Below are positions 1-8,953 of a DNA stretch of 64,000 nt, in pieces (position 1 is the stretch's first letter; every line of letters begins with the position of its first letter). Below the pieces are notes generated by a model that saw only the letters and a program-made list of their open reading frames with translations, was not told where the DNA came from and searched no databases. Position numbers and translations under genes: made by a program. The stretch is from assembly GCF_936928535.1 (NCBI RefSeq), contig NZ_CAKZHY010000055.1:33539-97538 (forward strand), given 5' to 3'. The DNA is from an uncultured Bradyrhizobium sp. GTDB taxonomy: Bacteria > Pseudomonadota > Alphaproteobacteria > Rhizobiales > Xanthobacteraceae.

Positions 1-408
1 AAAGACTGCGCGGCTGCCCTGATGGTGTCGGAGGCCGAGGCGAGGCGCCAAAAAAAGGGCAGTTGGGCTGACCCGTCGGCCATAAAAAACGCGGAAAGTC
101 CGGACGATATTTTGGCGGGGATCGGGCGCTTTATGGTGGTCGAGGGCAAAGTCCTGTCGGTCCGGCAAGCTGGGGCAATGACCTACCTCAACTTCGGACG
201 GAGCTGGACACGCGGCTTTGCGGTGACTATTTCAAAGCGCAATCTGCCGGCCTTCGAAAACGCCGGAATGATCCTTAAGTCCCTGGAAAACAGACGTATT
301 CGTGTCCGGGGCTGGGTTGAGGGGACGACGGGGCCGCGTATCGATGTGCTCCGGGTGGGACAAGTCGAGTTGCTGGGCGCAAACGAGCCGACAGGGGTAA
401 GGCCTTAA
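1..408 (+). CDS. Thermonuclease-family (SNase-like OB-fold) protein, 5' end outside the window
   Basis: The frame is open from base 1, so the ATG at 22 in the ORF track is probably internal and the gene starts upstream of the window. The first readable residues (CAAALMVSEAEAR, then GSWAD) resemble the end of an SNase-type nuclease domain. The rest looks like an OB-fold-like C-terminal domain ending with a conserved hydrophobic strand (IDVLRVGQVELL). The catalytic part would lie outside the window, so activity cannot be judged. It is followed after 28 bp by the M48 protease on the same strand. The family call is moderately sure and the function is inferred. Confidence 0.6.
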   Translation, partial: KDCAAALMVSEAEARRQKKGSWADPSAIKNAESPDDILAGIGRFMVVEGKVLSVRQAGAMTYLNFGRSWTRGFAVTISKRNLPAFENAGMILKSLENRRIRVRGWVEGTTGPRIDVLRVGQVELLGANEPTGVRP

Positions 409-436
409 GATCAAGGCCAGGCACGGGTTAAGCGAC

Positions 437-1936
437 GTGAATGGGGTGCTAGAACGGCACGGACGAGGTGATGACCGCCGCCTGCGGGCTGCGCCGGCCG
501 TGCTTTGCCTGCTGCTCGGCACGGGCCTGGCCGGTTGCGGCGACATGGGCCGGTTCCAGACCGCCGCGACCCCGGCAACGGTGGCGATGCCCAAGCCCAA
601 GCCGGCCGTGGCCCAGACAGCCGCCACCGAAAAGGAACACGAGCGCATCCTGGCGAGCTACGGCGGGACCTATGACGACCCCCGGCTCGAATCACTGGTC
701 AGCAAGACTGTCGACCGCCTCGTTGCCGCTTCCGATCGCCCTGATCAGGGCTACAAGGTCACCATCCTCAATTCCGGCGCGGTCAATGCCTTCGCGCTGC
801 CGAACGGCCAGCTCTATGTGACCCGCGGCCTGCTCGCGCTGGCCAGCGATACCTCGGAATTGTCCTCCGTGCTCAGCCACGAGATGGCGCATGTGCTGTC
901 CAAGCACGCCGCGATGCGTGAGGACCAGGCCCGCCAGGCCGCGATCGTGACCCGTGTCGTCACCGACATGAGCAACGACCCTGACCTGACCGCGCTCGCG
1001 CTCGCCAAGACCAAGCTCACCATGGCGAGCTTTTCGCGCAACCAGGAATTCGAGGCTGACGGCATTGGCGTCGGCATCTCCGCCAAGGCCCATTTCGATC
1101 CCTATGGTGCCGCCCGCTTCCTCTCTGCAATGGAACGCAATGCCGAGCTGAAGGCCGGCAAGAGCTCGCTGGATCCGCGCGCGCAGGATTTCACCTCGTC
1201 GCATCCGGCGACGCCCGAGCGGGTGCAGAATGCGCAGACCATCGCGCGGCAATATGCGGCGCCCGAAGACACCGAGCGCGACCGCGAGAGCTATCTCGCC
1301 GCGATCGACAACCTCGTCTATGGCGAGGACCCCAGCGAGGGCTTTGTCCGTGGCCGCAGATTCCTGCACCCGAAGCTGGGCTTCACCTTCCAGGCGCCTG
1401 ATAACTTTACGCTCGACAACACCGCGCAGGCGGTGATCGGCGTGCGCGAGGGTGGCTCGCAGGCGATGCGGTTCGATGTCGTGCGCGTGCCGGCCGAGCA
1501 GTCGCTCGGCGACTACCTCAATTCGGGCTGGATGGAAGGCGTCGAGAAGGCCTCTACCGAAGACCTCACCATCAACGGATTTCCGGCCGCGTCCGCCACC
1601 GCCAAGGGCGACCAGTGGCAGTTCAAGGTCTATGCGCTGCGCTTCGGCAGCGACGTTTACCGCTTCATCTTCGCCACCCGGCAGAAATCGACCGAGAGCG
1701 AGCGCAATGCGCGCGAGACCGTCAATTCGTTCCGCCGCCTGACGCTCGAGGAAATCCAGGCCGCGCGTCCGCTGCGCATCAAGGTGATCACCGTGCAGCC
1801 CGGCGACACCGTGGAATCGCTGTCCCACCGCATGGCCGGCGTCGATCACCCGGCCGAACGCTTCCGCGTGCTGAACGGGCTCGACCGCAACGCGCAAGTG
1901 AAGGTGCGCGACCGCGTGAAGATCGTGACGGATTGA
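437..1936 (+). CDS. M48 family zinc metalloprotease, lipoprotein with C-terminal LysM-like domain
   Basis: This 499-aa protein starts at GTG 437. It has a lipoprotein signal with lipobox LAGC (Cys about 34), so it should be anchored in the envelope facing the periplasm. The zinc motif HEMAH is at about 148-152, and a downstream NQEFEADGIG supplies the third ligand (Glu), as in BepA/YfgC-like M48 peptidases that handle outer-membrane protein quality control. The last 50 residues (VQPGDTVESLSHRMAG...) look like a LysM-type domain. The frame ends 4 bp before the convergent cytochrome c gene. The substrate is unknown. Confidence 0.85.
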   Translation: MNGVLERHGRGDDRRLRAAPAVLCLLLGTGLAGCGDMGRFQTAATPATVAMPKPKPAVAQTAATEKEHERILASYGGTYDDPRLESLVSKTVDRLVAASDRPDQGYKVTILNSGAVNAFALPNGQLYVTRGLLALASDTSELSSVLSHEMAHVLSKHAAMREDQARQAAIVTRVVTDMSNDPDLTALALAKTKLTMASFSRNQEFEADGIGVGISAKAHFDPYGAARFLSAMERNAELKAGKSSLDPRAQDFTSSHPATPERVQNAQTIARQYAAPEDTERDRESYLAAIDNLVYGEDPSEGFVRGRRFLHPKLGFTFQAPDNFTLDNTAQAVIGVREGGSQAMRFDVVRVPAEQSLGDYLNSGWMEGVEKASTEDLTINGFPAASATAKGDQWQFKVYALRFGSDVYRFIFATRQKSTESERNARETVNSFRRLTLEEIQAARPLRIKVITVQPGDTVESLSHRMAGVDHPAERFRVLNGLDRNAQVKVRDRVKIVTD

Positions 1937-1940
1937 GGCG

Positions 1941-2339
1941 CTACTTCGCCTTCTCCTTCAGATACGCGATGATATCGGCGCGATCCTGCGCATCCGGCAC
2001 GTCGAAGAACATCTTGGTTTCCGGCACCATGGCCTGCGGCCCGGTCAGCCATTTGTCGAGATTTTCCTCGGTCCAGACGATCCCGGAGTTCTTCAGATCG
2101 GGCGAGTAATCGTAGCCGGCGACGCTGCCTGCCTTGCGGCCGACCACACCCTTGTGCATCGGCCCGACGCCGTTCTCGTTGATCGAGTGGCAGTCTGCGC
2201 AGCCCTTGTAGAGCGTCTGGCCGCGCGCGGCATTGCCGGTGGCGCCGGCGGGCCCGGCGGCGCATAGCGCAATCACGATGATCGCCAGGACCAGGCTTGT
2301 CGTGGTTCGTGGGGGGACGGAAATTGACCGAACGTTCAT
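1941..2339 (-). CDS. Small soluble class I cytochrome c
   Basis: The protein has 132 aa. It has an N-terminal signal/anchor helix (LVLAIIVIALCAAGPAGA) and a single haem c motif CADCH, with a C-terminal helix (DRADIIAYLKEKAK) typical of mitochondrial-type class I cytochromes c. A Met ligand is available around VPETKMFF. I prefer the start at 2339 over the longer ORF because AGGAG lies just upstream of it and the signal peptide starts there. It lies 55 bp downstream of the MFS gene on the same strand. It is a likely periplasmic electron carrier. Confidence 0.9.
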   Translation of the reverse strand: MNVRSISVPPRTTTSLVLAIIVIALCAAGPAGATGNAARGQTLYKGCADCHSINENGVGPMHKGVVGRKAGSVAGYDYSPDLKNSGIVWTEENLDKWLTGPQAMVPETKMFFDVPDAQDRADIIAYLKEKAK

Positions 2340-2394
2340 GTGAGCTCCTGTTTGCGGCAGCAAACAGGATCGCCCGGCCCGAAGTTTATTCCCG

Positions 2395-3732
2395 TCAGTT
2401 CGGCGATCCGCCCGCGTCCATGTCGCCCGCCTCGCGCTGGCCGCTGAGCCAGAGCGCCAGCAGGGTCCAGAACGCGCCCGAAAGCAGGTAGGCACCCGAG
2501 GCGATGACGCCAAGATTGGTGGCGAGCAGCAGCGCGACCAGCGGCGCGAAGCCGGCGCCGAACAGCCAGGCCATGTCCGAAGTCAGGGCGGAGGCCGTGT
2601 AGCGGTACATCTGCTTGAAGTTCGAGGCGATCGCGCCCGAGGACTGGCCGAAAGAGAGGCCGAGCAGGATGAAGCCGATTACCATGTAGATGGTCTCGCC
2701 GAACGCGCCGGCATCGAGCAGCTGCGGGGCGAAGCCGCTGTAGATCGCGATCGCGATCGCCGATCCCATCAGCAGCGATTTGCGGCCGACCCGGTCGGCG
2801 ATGATCCCTGAGGCGACGATCGCAGCAACGCCGAATACGGCGGCGACGATCTCGATGATCAGGAAGCGCACCGGGCTTTCGCGGGTGAACAGGAACACCC
2901 AGGACAACGGGAACACCGTGACCATGTGAAACAGCGCAAAGCTTGCCAGCGGCGCGAAGGCGCCGAGCATGATGTTGTGGCCTTCGCGCGCAACCGTGTC
3001 GGAGATGCGCGAGGGCTGCAATTCGCGGGTCTCGAACAGCGAGGCATATTCTTCCGTCGTCACCATGCGCAGGCGCGCGAACAGCGCCACGACGTTGATG
3101 GCGAAGGCAACGAAGAACGGATAACGCCAGCCCCAGTCGAAGAAATCTTCGGCCGAGAGGTTGCCGGCGAAATAGGCGAACAGCGCGCTCGCCACGATCA
3201 GCCCGAGCGGGGCGCCGAGCTGCGGCACCATTGCGTACCAGCCGCGCTTGGAGGCCGGCGCGTTCAACGCCAGCAGCGAGGCCATGCCGTCCCAGGCGCC
3301 GCCCCAGGCCAGACCCTGCGCGAGACGCGCCAGCGCCAGCAGCCAGATCGCGGCAACGCCGATCTCGGAATAGCCGGGCAGGAACGCCAGCGCCACGGTG
3401 GCGGTGCCGAGCAGGAACAGCGCCGAGACCAGCTTGGCGGTCTTGCCGTATTCGCGATCGACGGTCATGAAAATGACGGTCCCGATCGGCCGCGCGACGA
3501 AAGCCAGCGCGAAGATCATGAAGGAATAGAGCGTGCCGGTCAGCTCGCTCGTGAACGGGAACACCAGGCGCGGGAACACGATCACCGAGGCGATCGCGTA
3601 GACGAAGAAGTCGAAGAACTCCGAGGTGCGGCCGATGATGACGCCGATGGCGATCTCGCCGGGACTGGCCTGGTCGTGGCCGTGCTCGCCCGAGTGGATA
3701 TCCGCCATTGCGGGGGTCTGTGCCGTCGCCAT
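2395..3732 (-). CDS. MFS transporter of the metabolite:H+ symporter (MHS) type
   Basis: This 445-aa protein has about twelve hydrophobic segments. Its first half carries the signature stretch RTSEFFDFFVYAIAS and a loop resembling the MFS A motif (FVARPIGTVIF). Such transporters move organic acids or osmolytes, but the substrate cannot be read from the sequence. It is transcribed divergently from cyoA, with the intergenic palindrome between them, and may be co-transcribed with the cytochrome c gene downstream. A His/Glu-rich N-terminus (HSGEHGHDQ) precedes the first membrane helix. Confidence 0.85.
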   Translation of the reverse strand: MATAQTPAMADIHSGEHGHDQASPGEIAIGVIIGRTSEFFDFFVYAIASVIVFPRLVFPFTSELTGTLYSFMIFALAFVARPIGTVIFMTVDREYGKTAKLVSALFLLGTATVALAFLPGYSEIGVAAIWLLALARLAQGLAWGGAWDGMASLLALNAPASKRGWYAMVPQLGAPLGLIVASALFAYFAGNLSAEDFFDWGWRYPFFVAFAINVVALFARLRMVTTEEYASLFETRELQPSRISDTVAREGHNIMLGAFAPLASFALFHMVTVFPLSWVFLFTRESPVRFLIIEIVAAVFGVAAIVASGIIADRVGRKSLLMGSAIAIAIYSGFAPQLLDAGAFGETIYMVIGFILLGLSFGQSSGAIASNFKQMYRYTASALTSDMAWLFGAGFAPLVALLLATNLGVIASGAYLLSGAFWTLLALWLSGQREAGDMDAGGSPN

Positions 3733-3824
3733 GCGTTAAGCCCTTAACGTCCTGAAAACCAAAGCCGACCGCCCGGCGGACGCCAGGCAAGCTACCCCTG
3801 TTTGACCTAGCCTCCCGCAGTGCA

Positions 3825-3847
3825 ACATTGGACAAATTGTCCAATGT
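3825..3847. promoter_or_regulatory. Near-perfect 23-bp palindrome upstream of cyoA (candidate operator)
   Basis: The arms ACATTGGACAA and TTGTCCAATGT are exact reverse complements around a single A. The site lies between the divergent MFS and cyoA genes, 67 bp before the chosen cyoA start. A TTGACC hexamer at 3802-3807 is a possible -35, with the palindrome beginning 17 bp later, where a -10 box would be. Its position suggests control of the oxidase operon, the MFS gene or both. The regulator is not known; the symmetric TTGGACAA half-site does not match an FNR box. Confidence 0.6.
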
Positions 3848-3914
3848 CCGGATTGCTGCGCCGCAGCTACCCCTTGGCCCCGCAAAGGAAACTCATTCTC
3901 ATAAGGCTCGGCCC

Positions 3915-5075
3915 GTGTCCCGTCTCAAGATCCTGGCGCTGCTACCCCTGGCCGCCGCGCTCAGCGGCTGCAACTACGTCGTGCTGGCGCCAGCCGGCGA
4001 TATCGCGGCGCAACAGCGCGACCTCGTCATCATCTCCACCATCCTGATGCTCCTGATCGTCGTCCCCGTGATGGCGCTGACGGTGCTGTTCGCCTGGCGC
4101 TACCGCCAGTCCAACACATCCGCCCGCTACGAGCCGGATTGGGACCACTCGACCAAGCTCGAGCTGGTGATCTGGTCGGCGCCGCTGCTGATCATCGTTT
4201 GCCTGGGCGCGCTGACCTGGATGGGCACGCATCTGCTCGACCCCTATCGCAACATCGGCCGCATCCATGCGGAGCGCGCCGTGGACCAGTCCAAGGCTCC
4301 GCTCGACGTCGATGTCGTCGCGCTCGACTGGAAGTGGCTCTTCATCTACCCCGACTACGGCATCGCCACCGTCAACGAGCTCGCAGCGCCTGTTGACCGC
4401 CCGATCAACTTCCACATCACCGCGTCCTCGGTGATGAACTCGTTCTACATTCCCGCACTCGCCGGACAGATCTATGCGATGCCGGGCATGGAGACATCGC
4501 TCCATGCCGTGATCAACCACGCCGGCACTTACAGAGGCTTTTCCGCGAACTACAGCGGCGCCGGCTTCTCCGGCATGCACTTCAACTTCCATGGCCTCGA
4601 CGACAAGGGATTTGATAGCTGGGTAGCGCAGGCCAAGTCTGCCCGCGGCTCGCTCGGCCGCGCCGAGTATCTCCAGCTCGAGAAGCCCAGCGAGAACGAG
4701 CCGGTGCGCCGTTGGGGCACGGTCGATTCCGATCTCTACCGCCTGATCCTCAACATGTGCGTCGAGACCGGCAAGATGTGCCAGAGCGAGATGATGGCGA
4801 TCGACGCCAAGGGCGGCAATGGCCATGAGGGCCTGAACAACACCCTGCCGCTGTCCTACGACAAGTACGCCCGCCGCGGCACCGTGCTTGGTCCCGAACC
4901 GACCTTCGTCGTCGGCACCTGCACGCCGGATGCACCGCAAGGCCAGACCACAGCCGCGATCAAGGCACCCCTCGACACCGCGCCGCTCCTCGGAGCCGGC
5001 CTGAAGCGGCCGACCTTCGCGCCGCTGAAGTCCTCGTCCTTCTTCCTGGGACAGCGTCCCAAATCAGACTCCTGA
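3915..5075 (+). CDS. cyoA: Cytochrome bo-type ubiquinol oxidase subunit II
   Basis: The protein has 386 aa from GTG 3915. The longer ORF from TTG 3828 would run through the palindrome, and the lipoprotein signal ([15 protein letters not shown]) starts only at 3915, so the later start is preferred. Two membrane helices follow the lipid-anchored Cys, then a periplasmic cupredoxin domain. The CuA Cys/His ligand loop of cytochrome c oxidases is absent (the region reads [15 protein letters not shown]), which marks a quinol oxidase. It heads the cyoABCD-SURF1-actS-actR run. Confidence 0.93.
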   Translation: MSRLKILALLPLAAALSGCNYVVLAPAGDIAAQQRDLVIISTILMLLIVVPVMALTVLFAWRYRQSNTSARYEPDWDHSTKLELVIWSAPLLIIVCLGALTWMGTHLLDPYRNIGRIHAERAVDQSKAPLDVDVVALDWKWLFIYPDYGIATVNELAAPVDRPINFHITASSVMNSFYIPALAGQIYAMPGMETSLHAVINHAGTYRGFSANYSGAGFSGMHFNFHGLDDKGFDSWVAQAKSARGSLGRAEYLQLEKPSENEPVRRWGTVDSDLYRLILNMCVETGKMCQSEMMAIDAKGGNGHEGLNNTLPLSYDKYARRGTVLGPEPTFVVGTCTPDAPQGQTTAAIKAPLDTAPLLGAGLKRPTFAPLKSSSFFLGQRPKSDS

Positions 5076-5100
5076 AGTCAGACTCGTAAAGAGATCCAGC

Positions 5101-7098
5101 ATGTCTCCTGATCTTCTCAAGTTCATCTTCGGCCGTCTCGGCATCGATTCGCTGCCGCTGCACGAGCCGATCTTGGTCGGCACCTTCATCATGGTTGCGC
5201 TCGGCGGCATCACTTTGCTTGCCGGCGTTACTTACTTCCGCCTCTGGGGCTATCTGTGGCGCGAATGGTTCACCACCGTCGACCACAAGCGCATCGGCGT
5301 CATGTACATGATCCTCGGCATCGTGATGCTGCTGCGTGGCTTCGCCGACGCACTGATGATGCGCGCGCAGCAGGCGATGGCCTTCAACGGCTCGGAAGGC
5401 TTTCTGCCGGCCCATCACTACGACCAGGTCTTCACCGCCCACGGCGTGATCATGATCTTCTTCGTGGCGATGCCGCTGGTGACGGGCCTGATGAACTTCG
5501 TTGTGCCGCTGCAGATCGGCGCGCGCGACGTGTCGTTCCCATTCCTGAACAATTTCAGCTTCTGGATGACGGTCGGCGGCGCGGTGCTGGTGATGCTATC
5601 TCTGTTCATTGGCGAATTCGCCCGCACCGGCTGGCTGGCCTATCCGCCACTGTCCAACATCGGTTACAGTCCAGACGTCGGTGTCGACTACTACATATGG
5701 GGATTGCAGGTCGCCGGCGTCGGAACGACCTTGTCCGGCATCAACCTGATCTGCACCATCGTCAAGCTGCGCTGCCCCGGCATGACGATGATGCGGATGC
5801 CGGTGTTCACCTGGACCTCGCTCTGCACCAACATCCTGATCGTCGCCTCCTTCCCCGTCCTGACCGTCGTGCTCGCGCTGCTCTCGCTCGATCGCTACGT
5901 CGGCACCAACTTCTTCACGAACGACTTCGGCGGCAGCCCGATGATGTACGTGAACCTGATCTGGATCTGGGGTCACCCTGAAGTCTACATCCTGGTTCTC
6001 CCGGCCTTCGGCATCTTCTCCGAAGTCACCTCGACGTTCTCCGGCAAGCGCCTGTTCGGCTACACCTCGATGGTCTACGCCACGGTCGTCATCACCATCC
6101 TGTCGTACCTGGTCTGGCTGCACCACTTCTTCACGATGGGCTCGGGCGCCAGCGTCAACTCGTTCTTCGGCATCACCACGATGATCATCTCGATCCCGAC
6201 GGGCGCGAAGATGTTCAACTGGCTGTTCACGATGTATCGCGGCCGCATCCGCTACGAGCTGCCGATGATGTGGACGATCGCCTTCATGCTGACCTTCGTG
6301 ATCGGCGGCATGACCGGCGTGCTGCTGGCGGTGCCGCCGGCCGACTTCGTGCTGCACAACAGCCTGTTCCTGATCGCGCACTTCCACAACGTGATCATCG
6401 GCGGCGTGGTGTTCGGCGCATTCGCCGGCATCAACTACTGGTTCCCGAAGGCGTTTGGCTTCAGGCTCGATCCGTTCTGGGGCAAGTGCTCGTTCTGGTT
6501 CTGGGTCACCGGCTTCTACATGGCCTTCATGCCGCTCTATGTGCTCGGCCTGATGGGTGTGACCCGCCGCCTGCGCGTGTTCGACGATCCCTCGCTCCAG
6601 ATCTGGTTCGTCATCGCCGCAATCGGCGCCGTCCTGGTCTTCCTCGGCATCCTCTCGATGCTGATGCAGTTCGCGGTCTCCTTCCTCAAGCGCGAGCAGC
6701 TCAAGGACGTCACCGGCGATCCCTGGGACGCACGCACGCTGGAATGGGCGACCTCCTCGCCGCCGCCCGACTACAACTTCGCCTTCACTCCCGTCGTTCA
6801 CGACAATGACGCGTGGTGGGACATGAAGAAGCGTGGCTACCAGCGTCCGCTCCTGGGATTCAAGGCGATCCACATGCCCAGCAGCACCGGCACCGGTATC
6901 ATCCTCGCCGGCTTGGCTACCGCGATGGGGTTCGGTCTGATCTGGTACATCTGGTGGCTGGCCGCCTTGAGCTTCATCGCGATGCTCGCCGTCGGGATCG
7001 GTCACACCTTCAACTATCACCGCGACTTCGACATTCCGGCTGACGACGTCATCCGGACCGAGGATGCGCGCACCAAACTGCTCGCCGGAGCCAAGTAA
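5101..7098 (+). CDS. cyoB: Cytochrome bo-type ubiquinol oxidase subunit I
   Basis: This 665-aa haem-copper oxidase core subunit has about 15 membrane helices, the usual length for CyoB. The CuB site is visible as [15 protein letters not shown] (the His-Tyr crosslinked helix VI motif) and HHFFTMG. The haem-ligand helix [13 protein letters not shown] carries the axial histidines. The motif [10 protein letters not shown] lies near the N-terminus. It oxidises ubiquinol, reduces O2 to water and pumps protons. The gene lies 25 bp after cyoA and abuts cyoC. Confidence 0.96.
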   Translation: MSPDLLKFIFGRLGIDSLPLHEPILVGTFIMVALGGITLLAGVTYFRLWGYLWREWFTTVDHKRIGVMYMILGIVMLLRGFADALMMRAQQAMAFNGSEGFLPAHHYDQVFTAHGVIMIFFVAMPLVTGLMNFVVPLQIGARDVSFPFLNNFSFWMTVGGAVLVMLSLFIGEFARTGWLAYPPLSNIGYSPDVGVDYYIWGLQVAGVGTTLSGINLICTIVKLRCPGMTMMRMPVFTWTSLCTNILIVASFPVLTVVLALLSLDRYVGTNFFTNDFGGSPMMYVNLIWIWGHPEVYILVLPAFGIFSEVTSTFSGKRLFGYTSMVYATVVITILSYLVWLHHFFTMGSGASVNSFFGITTMIISIPTGAKMFNWLFTMYRGRIRYELPMMWTIAFMLTFVIGGMTGVLLAVPPADFVLHNSLFLIAHFHNVIIGGVVFGAFAGINYWFPKAFGFRLDPFWGKCSFWFWVTGFYMAFMPLYVLGLMGVTRRLRVFDDPSLQIWFVIAAIGAVLVFLGILSMLMQFAVSFLKREQLKDVTGDPWDARTLEWATSSPPPDYNFAFTPVVHDNDAWWDMKKRGYQRPLLGFKAIHMPSSTGTGIILAGLATAMGFGLIWYIWWLAALSFIAMLAVGIGHTFNYHRDFDIPADDVIRTEDARTKLLAGAK

Positions 7099-7728
7099 AT
7101 GACTGTCGCTGTCAACCCCACCCAAACCGGCGAGCCGGTCTTCTATCTCGCCGACGAACATCCGCATCCGGAAGGCTACAGCACCTCGCTCGGCTTCTGG
7201 ATCTACCTGATGAGCGATTGTCTCATCTTCGCAATGCTGTTCGCCGCCTTCGGCGTGCTCGGCGCCAACTACGCCGCCGGGCCCGCGCCGAAGGACCTGT
7301 TCGACCTCAACCTGGTTGCGGTGAACACCTCGATGCTGCTGCTGTCATCGATCACCTACGGTTTTGCGATGCTGACGATGCAGCAGAACAAGGTCGCGCA
7401 GACGCAGATGTGGCTCCTGATCACCGGGCTGTTCGGCGCTGCCTTCATCGGCATCGAGCTCACCGAGTTCACCCACATGATCCATGAGGGCGCGACGCCG
7501 CAGCGCAGCGCCTTCCTGTCCGCCTTCTTCACCCTGGTCGGTACCCACGGCCTGCACGTCTCCTGCGGCCTGATCTGGCTGGTGACGCTGATGATCCAGG
7601 TCTGGCGCTTCGGCCTGATCGAAGCCAACCGCCGCCGCCTGATGTGCCTGTCGATGTTCTGGCACTTCCTCGACGTGGTCTGGATCGGCGTCTTCACCTT
7701 CGTCTATCTCCTGGGAGTTCTGCGATGA
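7099..7728 (+). CDS. cyoC: Cytochrome bo-type ubiquinol oxidase subunit III
   Basis: This 209-aa subunit has five membrane helices. It carries the subunit III features LGFWIYLMSDCLIFAMLF, GIELTEFTHMI and GTHGLHVSCGLIWL, and ends with WHFLDVVWIGVFTFVYLLG. The ATG directly follows the cyoB stop, and the stop overlaps the cyoD start, so the genes are probably translationally coupled. Subunit III stabilises the core complex and has no redox centre. Confidence 0.95.
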   Translation: MTVAVNPTQTGEPVFYLADEHPHPEGYSTSLGFWIYLMSDCLIFAMLFAAFGVLGANYAAGPAPKDLFDLNLVAVNTSMLLLSSITYGFAMLTMQQNKVAQTQMWLLITGLFGAAFIGIELTEFTHMIHEGATPQRSAFLSAFFTLVGTHGLHVSCGLIWLVTLMIQVWRFGLIEANRRRLMCLSMFWHFLDVVWIGVFTFVYLLGVLR

Positions 7729-8105
7729 GCACCGATAGCCACGCCGCCCACGCCGGCGACCATCACCTCGACGACGGCCACGCCCACAGCACGTTCTCGG
7801 GCTACATGCTCGGCTTCGTGCTCTCGGTGGTGCTGACCGCGATCCCGTTCTGGCTGGTGATGAGCGGCACGCTGCCGAGCAAGCAGATCACCGCGCTGGT
7901 CATCATGGCCTTCGCGGTCGTGCAGATCGTCGTGCATATGATCTACTTCCTGCACATGAGCCCGAAGTCCGAGAACGGGTGGAGCATGATGGCGCTGATC
8001 TTCACCATCGTGATGGTGGTGATCGCGCTATCAGGTTCGCTGTGGGTGATGAACCACCTCAACAGCAACATGATGCCGATTCACGAGATGACGGGAATGA
8101 AGTGA
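7725..8105 (+). CDS. cyoD: Cytochrome bo-type ubiquinol oxidase subunit IV
   Basis: The protein has 126 aa from the ATG at 7725, which overlaps the cyoC stop (ATGA). The longer ORF-track start lies inside cyoC and is not used. A His/Asp-rich N-terminus (HAAHAGDHHLDDGHAH) precedes three membrane helices, including QIVVHMIYFLHM, a motif of the COX4_pro family. It helps assembly of the CuB site in known bo oxidases. Its stop overlaps the SURF1 start. Confidence 0.93.
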   Translation: MSTDSHAAHAGDHHLDDGHAHSTFSGYMLGFVLSVVLTAIPFWLVMSGTLPSKQITALVIMAFAVVQIVVHMIYFLHMSPKSENGWSMMALIFTIVMVVIALSGSLWVMNHLNSNMMPIHEMTGMK

Positions 8106-8953
8106 GCGATCCCGTGAGACAAGAGGATGCCGAAGCGCGCAGTCCCGCAAGGGCCGCGCCTCCACGCCTCTGGCTCACGCTTCTCTCGCTGACTGCGTTC
8201 GTCGTTCTGATGGCCCTCGGCGTCTGGCAGGTCGAGCGTCGCACCTGGAAGCTGGCACTGATCGACCGCGTCGAGCAACGCGTTCATGCGCCGGCGCAGC
8301 CGATCCCCTCGCCGGCTTCGTGGCCGACGATCACCGCCGCAAACGACGAATACCGGCATATCGGCGTCTCCGGCCGCTTCCTGCACGACCGCGAGACACT
8401 CGTTCAGGCCGTCACCGAGGAAGGTCCCGGCTATTGGGTGCTGACGCCGCTCCTGCGTGCGGATGGCACGACTATCCTGATCAACCGCGGCTTCGTGCCG
8501 TCGGAGCGGCGTGACCCATCGACGCGCCAGGGCGGCAATCCGGACGGCCAGGTCGCGGTCACCGGCCTCTTGCGCGTCACCGAGCCGAAGGGCGGATTCC
8601 TCAGGGACAACGTGCCCCAGCACAACCGCTGGTTTTCGCGGGATGTCGCCGCGATTGCGGCGGCCCGCGATCTCCACAATGTGGCGCCGTTTTTCATCGA
8701 TGCCGACGCCGGATCACAAGAAGCTGGCGGTCCAATCGGCGGATTGACCGTGGTCCGCTTTCCCAATAACCACCTGATCTACGCGCTGACGTGGTTTGCC
8801 CTGGCTTTCATGCTGGCCGGCAGACTTTTCGTCACATTTCGCGGCGGCGGGCTGTTCCGCCGCAAACGCTTCGTCCACGAACCGGCCGGCGGCGCAAGCG
8901 CCTCCGCCCGCAGGACGGGATCAGATGCTGGAACGATCGTCGAACCGACCTGA
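8102..8953 (+). CDS. SURF1 family oxidase assembly protein
   Basis: The protein has 283 aa from GTG 8102, overlapping the cyoD stop (GTGA). Two membrane helices bracket a periplasmic domain: LWLTLLSLTAFVVLMALGVWQ near the N-terminus and a C-terminal NNHLIYALTWFALAF. The N-terminal GVWQVERRTWK and the middle INRGFVP are SURF1 signatures. SURF1 helps haem insertion into haem-copper oxidases and is best known for haem a enzymes. Its place in a quinol oxidase operon suggests it serves this oxidase. The 3' end overlaps actS by 29 bp. Confidence 0.9.
   Translation: MSDPVRQEDAEARSPARAAPPRLWLTLLSLTAFVVLMALGVWQVERRTWKLALIDRVEQRVHAPAQPIPSPASWPTITAANDEYRHIGVSGRFLHDRETLVQAVTEEGPGYWVLTPLLRADGTTILINRGFVPSERRDPSTRQGGNPDGQVAVTGLLRVTEPKGGFLRDNVPQHNRWFSRDVAAIAAARDLHNVAPFFIDADAGSQEAGGPIGGLTVVRFPNNHLIYALTWFALAFMLAGRLFVTFRGGGLFRRKRFVHEPAGGASASARRTGSDAGTIVEPT

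Noticed and set aside
692-1897. 401-aa minus-strand ORF across the M48 protease gene
   Set aside because: It is an antisense shadow of a high-GC gene with clear M48 motifs and shows no family features itself.
3828-3914. N-terminal extension of cyoA from TTG 3828
   Set aside because: It would translate through a regulatory palindrome and put 29 residues before a complete lipoprotein signal.
5596-7167. 523-aa minus-strand ORF across cyoB
   Set aside because: It is Asp/Arg/His-rich antisense translation of a certain cyoB gene.
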